Shown here in pieces: positions 6,649 through 9,295 of a DNA stretch of 9,295 nucleotides. Both the position numbers and the translations under genes were made by a program. The stretch is from Acidimicrobiia bacterium. GTDB lineage: Bacteria; Actinomycetota; Acidimicrobiia; Spongiisociales; UBA5794. The notes beneath the pieces were generated by a model. That model was not told where the DNA came from. It did no database searches and saw only the letters and a list, made by a program, of their open reading frames with translations. The stretch is taken from contig JAUXCV010000047.1 of the NCBI GenBank assembly GCA_030618675.1, forward strand, positions 1-9,295. The letters are read 5' to 3'. Positions within the stretch are counted from its first letter, which is position 1, and each line of letters starts with the position of its first letter.

Positions 6649-6852
6649 ATGGACGACGAACTCACCCCGGAAGAACTCGAACAGATCCGGCGCCGGCACC
6701 TCGTTCGCTCCGTGATCGTGATCGCGGTCGTCCTGGCCATGGTGGCGATGCTCCTCTTCCCGGTGATCGTCCGCATCGTTCAGGCACCTCGCGAACCCGA
6801 GACCGTGATAGTGATGCGGGCGGAGGTCTCATGGCGTACAATGAACTCATGA
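6649..6852 (+). CDS. Small single-pass membrane protein, possibly SOS-induced
   Basis: I do not recognise a family for these 67 residues. The N terminus is charged (DDELTPEELEQIRRRH, residues 2-17), then a hydrophobic helix spans about residues 19-42, followed by a short polar tail of about 25 residues. The arginines before the helix suggest the N terminus is cytoplasmic. The gene diverges from dnaE2 across a LexA box that abuts its -10 element. The ribosome site is weak (AAGAA, 6636-6640). The stop TGA (6850-6852) overlaps the ACT protein start as ATGA. SOS cell-division inhibitors such as Caulobacter SidA, Bacillus YneA and Corynebacterium DivS are also small one-helix membrane proteins. 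No LysM domain is present, unlike YneA or ChiZ. A role in damage-induced division arrest is a guess from context. Confidence 0.65.
   Translation: MDDELTPEELEQIRRRHLVRSVIVIAVVLAMVAMLLFPVIVRIVQAPREPETVIVMRAEVSWRTMNS
6837..6842 (+). promoter_or_regulatory. -10 box (TACAAT) for a leaderless ACT-protein transcript
   Basis: TACAAT matches TATAAT at five of six positions and lies exactly six bases before the ATG at 6849. It would allow a leaderless transcript independent of the upstream LexA-controlled promoter. It lies within the end of the small membrane protein gene. Confidence 0.5.
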
Positions 6853-7226
6853 AAGAGTTCTCCGTCACTCTCGCCAACCAGCCGGGTCAACTCGCCACCC
6901 TCGCGCGTCGCCTCTCGGATGCCGGAGTTCACATCGAATCCCTCGCCGCGATCGGGTCGGACGGAGAGAGCCTCCTCAGGCTCATGACCGACAATTCGGA
7001 TGCGACCCGACGGGTCCTGAAAGAAGCGGGGCTCCACTTCGATGAGCGCCCCGTGCTCGACACCTTCCTACCCGACGAGCCGGGAGCCCTCGCCGAAGTC
7101 GCCCAGCGTCTGGCCGACGCGGGTGTCAACATCGACTCGATCTACCTCCTCCACTCGAACGCTGAGGGACTCCACTTCGCCGTCACCGTGGATGATCCTC
7201 AGGCCGCTCGCGCCAACCTGACCTGA
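6849..7226 (+). CDS. Double ACT-domain protein (probable amino-acid-binding regulator)
   Basis: The protein has 125 residues and consists of two ACT domains with no enzyme domain. ACT folds bind amino acids or similar small ligands and usually act by allostery. The first begins MKEFSVTLANQPGQLATLARRL, with N10-Q11-P12-G13 in the ligand loop. The second has LPDEPGAL (74-81) followed by DAGVNIDSIYLL. Stand-alone ACT pairs of this kind are common in actinobacteria, and their ligand and partner are mostly unknown. The start at 6849 is supported by the ATGA overlap with the small gene, by TACAAT at the leaderless distance and by the natural beginning of the domain. ATG 6831 is an alternative with a good GGAGG (6822-6826), though only four bases from the start; it would add MAYNEL. 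The 5' end extending to 5355 in this frame is antisense to dnaE2 and not real. Confidence 0.85.
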   Translation: MKEFSVTLANQPGQLATLARRLSDAGVHIESLAAIGSDGESLLRLMTDNSDATRRVLKEAGLHFDERPVLDTFLPDEPGALAEVAQRLADAGVNIDSIYLLHSNAEGLHFAVTVDDPQAARANLT

Positions 7227-7263
7227 ACCTCGACACGTCGGTGGGTAGTCGCCCGATCGATGA

Positions 7264-8238
7264 TCACGCCATATCGACGGCACTGATGGCCCACGCCACA
7301 CCGTCTTGTGGATCCTCGATCGCGAGATGCAACGCCCATCCCCCGACGGCGTCTCCCGGGTCCCACAGCACCCATCGCAGTTCGGCCGCCTCCTCGAGTG
7401 CCGACGGGTCGTCCGGCATGTCGTCGTAGCCGAGGAGGGTCGCGAGGACCCACCAGGCCAGGGATCGTCCGATCGGTGTGCCGCGCCGGCTGCCGTAGGC
7501 CCCGCCGCTCGATCCGGTCCATGCCATCGCCGATAGGGCTTCATCGAGTGCCACATCGGCGACTCGGGCCCGGTGCGGTCCGATCGTTCGTATCGCCGCG
7601 AGCGCACCCCCTTCGACCTGGACCGCATCGGCGTGCCCACTGGACTCGTCCCACCACGGCCGAACAAGCCCAAGCAGCGCATCGGCGGGGCCGTCATCAT
7701 CGATCCTTGCCCCGGCTTCGGGAAGATCAACCCACTCGAGCGGTACCCGTTCACCCTCAGGGAAGTCGACTCCGTCTTCGCGGTACACGGCCACCGGGTA
7801 GGTCGGCTCCCATGGCTGGAGGGTGGGAGGGATCTCGAGGATGTGCGAGTCGATCGAGTCGGGATCGACCGTGTCGCCCCGGATGGCTCGCTCGTGGCCG
7901 ATCATCGCCCGGAGGGTGGGGATCGACACGAGCGGCTCCATCTCGCTCCAACGGTGACGCGACGCCGCGACCTCCCACAGAGGACCCGGTCCGTACCGGC
8001 CCTTGCCATCACCGAGCACGGCCGCCGCTCGGTCGGCGGGAGCGTCCAGGGCGAGTCGGTACTCGGCGTACTCGGCGGGACCCCACACCTGCTTCCCGCG
8101 CTCGACCGCTTCGAGGCAGCGATCTCTCGCCTTCTCGATGCCATCCCAGTCGCGGCTCGTGACCAGGCCGTCGATGTGGCGGACGAGGCCGTCCAGATCG
8201 CTCGACTCGATCAGCGTGGTCAACGTATCGCTCTTCAC
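7264..8238 (-). CDS. Uncharacterised soluble protein of about 324 residues
   Basis: I cannot name the family. The protein is acidic and has no signal peptide or clear membrane segment. The N-terminal 60 residues look helical (DLDGLVRHIDGLVTSRDWDG). A middle part carries WEVAASRHRW and PTLQPWEPTYPVAVYREDG. The C-terminal third has a glycine-rich SSGGAYGSRRGTP loop, then AWWVLATLLG and a tryptophan-rich end (ELRWVLWD, GGWALHLAIED). Sustained codon bias and absence of stops support a real gene. The chosen start GTG 8238 has TAACGT at 8246-8251 seven bases upstream, a leaderless pattern; TTG 8283 would add 15 residues and cover that promoter. The gene converges with the ACT gene (37-base gap) and diverges from the YchF gene. 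Confidence 0.75.
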   Translation of the reverse strand: MKSDTLTTLIESSDLDGLVRHIDGLVTSRDWDGIEKARDRCLEAVERGKQVWGPAEYAEYRLALDAPADRAAAVLGDGKGRYGPGPLWEVAASRHRWSEMEPLVSIPTLRAMIGHERAIRGDTVDPDSIDSHILEIPPTLQPWEPTYPVAVYREDGVDFPEGERVPLEWVDLPEAGARIDDDGPADALLGLVRPWWDESSGHADAVQVEGGALAAIRTIGPHRARVADVALDEALSAMAWTGSSGGAYGSRRGTPIGRSLAWWVLATLLGYDDMPDDPSALEEAAELRWVLWDPGDAVGGWALHLAIEDPQDGVAWAISAVDMA

Positions 8239-8245
8239 GAGAGAG

Positions 8246-8251
8246 ACGTTA
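8246..8251 (-). promoter_or_regulatory. -10 box (TAACGT) for the unknown gene, leaderless
   Basis: TAACGT on the minus strand lies seven bases before GTG 8238, and no Shine-Dalgarno is present between. This decides the start in favour of 8238 over TTG 8283. No -35 box is seen. Confidence 0.45.
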
Positions 8252-8312
8252 GGCCATCGGGCGACAAGGTCCGGCACCGGCAAACGGACGACTGATGCAC
8301 GCCGCGCCGCCC

Positions 8313-8318
8313 TAACCT
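8313..8318 (+). promoter_or_regulatory. -10 box (TAACCT) of the YchF gene
   Basis: The hexamer is identical to the -10 candidate of the phosphatase gene (1312-1317). Transcription would begin near 8325, leaving a short leader that contains the Shine-Dalgarno GGAAAGG (8334-8340), five bases before GTG 8346. Confidence 0.45.
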
Positions 8319-8345
8319 CATGGCTCCTCCTCCGGAAAGGTCTTT

Positions 8346-9295
8346 GTGGGTATTCGCTGCGCCATCGTCGGTCTCCCCAACGTCGGGAAGTCCACGCTGT
8401 TCAACGCGCTCACGCGTGGTGAGATCCAGGCGGAGAACTACCCGTTCTGCACGATCGAACCGAACGTGGGCGTCGCCCTGGTCCCCGACGAGCGACTCGC
8501 CAAGATCGCGGCCGTCGTTCACCCTGAAGAGATCGTTCCGACGGTCATGGAGTTCGTCGACATCGCCGGACTCGTTGAAGGCGCTTCCCAGGGCGAGGGT
8601 CTGGGGAACCAGTTCCTTCACCATATCCGCGAGACCGACGCGATCGCTCAGGTGGTGCGATGTTTCGATGATCCCAACGTGGTGCACGTTGCCGGCGAGA
8701 TCGACCCGACAGCGGATCTTGAAACGATCGACATGGAACTCGCGCTCGCGGATCTCGAGGGTGTGGCTCGTGCTGTCGAAAAGGCCGGACGCAAGGCGAA
8801 GGCCGGCGAGAAGGACGCGGCCGTCAAGCTGGCGGTCTACGAGCGACTCGAGGCTCACCTCTCGGAGGGCCGACCCGTTCGGTCGATGGAGCTTTCCGAA
8901 ATCGAGCGCCCCATCGTTCGCGCTCTGTTCCTCCTCACGGCGAAGCCGGCGATGTACATCGCGAACGTCTCCGAAGACGGTCTCGGTAGCAACCCATACG
9001 TCGACGCCGTTCGGGAGTACGCGGCCCATGAAGGCGCCGACGTGGTTGTGATCTCGGGCAATCTCGAGGCAGAACTAGCGCTCCTCGAGGATGAAGATCG
9101 CAGCGACATGCTCGCCGAGTACGGGCTCAAGGAACCCGGGCTCAACAAGGTGATCCGGGCGGCCTACCACTTGCTCGAACTCCGCACGTTCTTCACAGCG
9201 GGTGACAAGGAAGCCAGGGCCTGGACGGTGAAGAAGGGGGCGACCGCTCCGAAGGCGGCCCGTGAGATCCATACCGACTTCGAGAAGGGCTTCAT
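8346..9295 (+). CDS. ychF: Redox-linked ATPase YchF (OLA1 family), 3' end cut by the window
   Basis: About 316 of roughly 360 residues are present; the window edge cuts the C-terminal TGS domain in the IHTDFEKGF segment. YchF/OLA1 proteins are Obg-related P-loop NTPases that prefer ATP, associate with ribosomes and take part in stress responses. The P-loop is GLPNVGKST (9-17). The G3 motif DIAGL has D72, with a leucine at the position that in many GTPases is the catalytic glutamine. The G4 motif is NVSE (207-210) instead of NKxD, the known cause of ATP preference. A coiled-coil-like charged stretch covers about 125-185. The start GTG 8346 has the Shine-Dalgarno GGAAAGG and begins the family sequence (GIRCAIVG). 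The usual neighbour pth is not in view. Confidence 0.95.
   Translation, partial: MGIRCAIVGLPNVGKSTLFNALTRGEIQAENYPFCTIEPNVGVALVPDERLAKIAAVVHPEEIVPTVMEFVDIAGLVEGASQGEGLGNQFLHHIRETDAIAQVVRCFDDPNVVHVAGEIDPTADLETIDMELALADLEGVARAVEKAGRKAKAGEKDAAVKLAVYERLEAHLSEGRPVRSMELSEIERPIVRALFLLTAKPAMYIANVSEDGLGSNPYVDAVREYAAHEGADVVVISGNLEAELALLEDEDRSDMLAEYGLKEPGLNKVIRAAYHLLELRTFFTAGDKEARAWTVKKGATAPKAAREIHTDFEKGF

Noticed and set aside
6603..6776. N-terminal extension of DnaE2 from ATG 6776
   Set aside because: The 58 added residues have no resemblance to the PHP start and would place the LexA box and the whole promoter inside the gene.
5355..6830. Long 5' part of a plus-strand frame that ends in the ACT protein
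   Set aside because: It runs antisense through dnaE2 and the LexA box. Only the portion from 6849 (or 6831) has ACT-domain sequence.
8239..8283. TTG start at 8283 for the unknown minus-strand gene
   Set aside because: No ribosome site is present, and the extension would cover the TAACGT box at the leaderless distance from GTG 8238.

Overview
The window reads as a chromosomal segment from a GC-rich actinobacterium-like organism. The case rests on three things: strongly GC-biased third codon positions, a BfrB-type ferritin, and an error-prone DnaE2 with an actinobacterial-style LexA box (TCGAAC-N4-GTTCGA). Several genes also have a TANNNT box just upstream of the start codon, as leaderless actinobacterial genes do. 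A deep-branching group such as Acidimicrobiia is plausible, but that is inference. No plasmid, phage or insertion-sequence gene is visible.

Layout, left to right. Positions 1-112 hold no gene but a repeat element, with heptamer arrays facing each other across a small hairpin, abutting the 3' end of a ferritin gene (113-616, minus). Divergent from ferritin is a set of three plus-strand genes: a YhhN-type lysoplasmalogenase (675-1301), a SixA-type phosphohistidine phosphatase (1324-1833) and a low-specificity L-threonine aldolase (1830-2864) that overlaps it by 4 bases. A 258-base intergenic region with imperfect direct repeats at both ends separates these from the convergent error-prone polymerase dnaE2 (3123-6602, minus).

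The dnaE2 start codon lies inside a perfect 18-bp LexA-type palindrome (6594-6611). The same operator sits directly upstream of a -10 element for a divergent 67-residue single-pass membrane protein (6649-6852), whose stop overlaps the start of a double ACT-domain protein (6849-7226). A single LexA site therefore probably controls both directions, making the small membrane protein a candidate SOS-response gene. Next come an unrecognised protein of about 324 residues (7264-8238, minus) and the start of the OLA1/YchF ATPase gene (8346 to the window end).

The most striking feature is inside dnaE2. The PHP domain carries about 80 extra residues encoded by DNA that looks like intergenic repeat material: two 41-base arms in inverted orientation (34 of 41 matching), each ending in a GTCCCCC/GGGGGGAC hairpin, followed by four GTCCCCY heptamers. 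The reading frame passes through all of it without a stop. It looks like a REP/BIME-type element tolerated as a protein insert.
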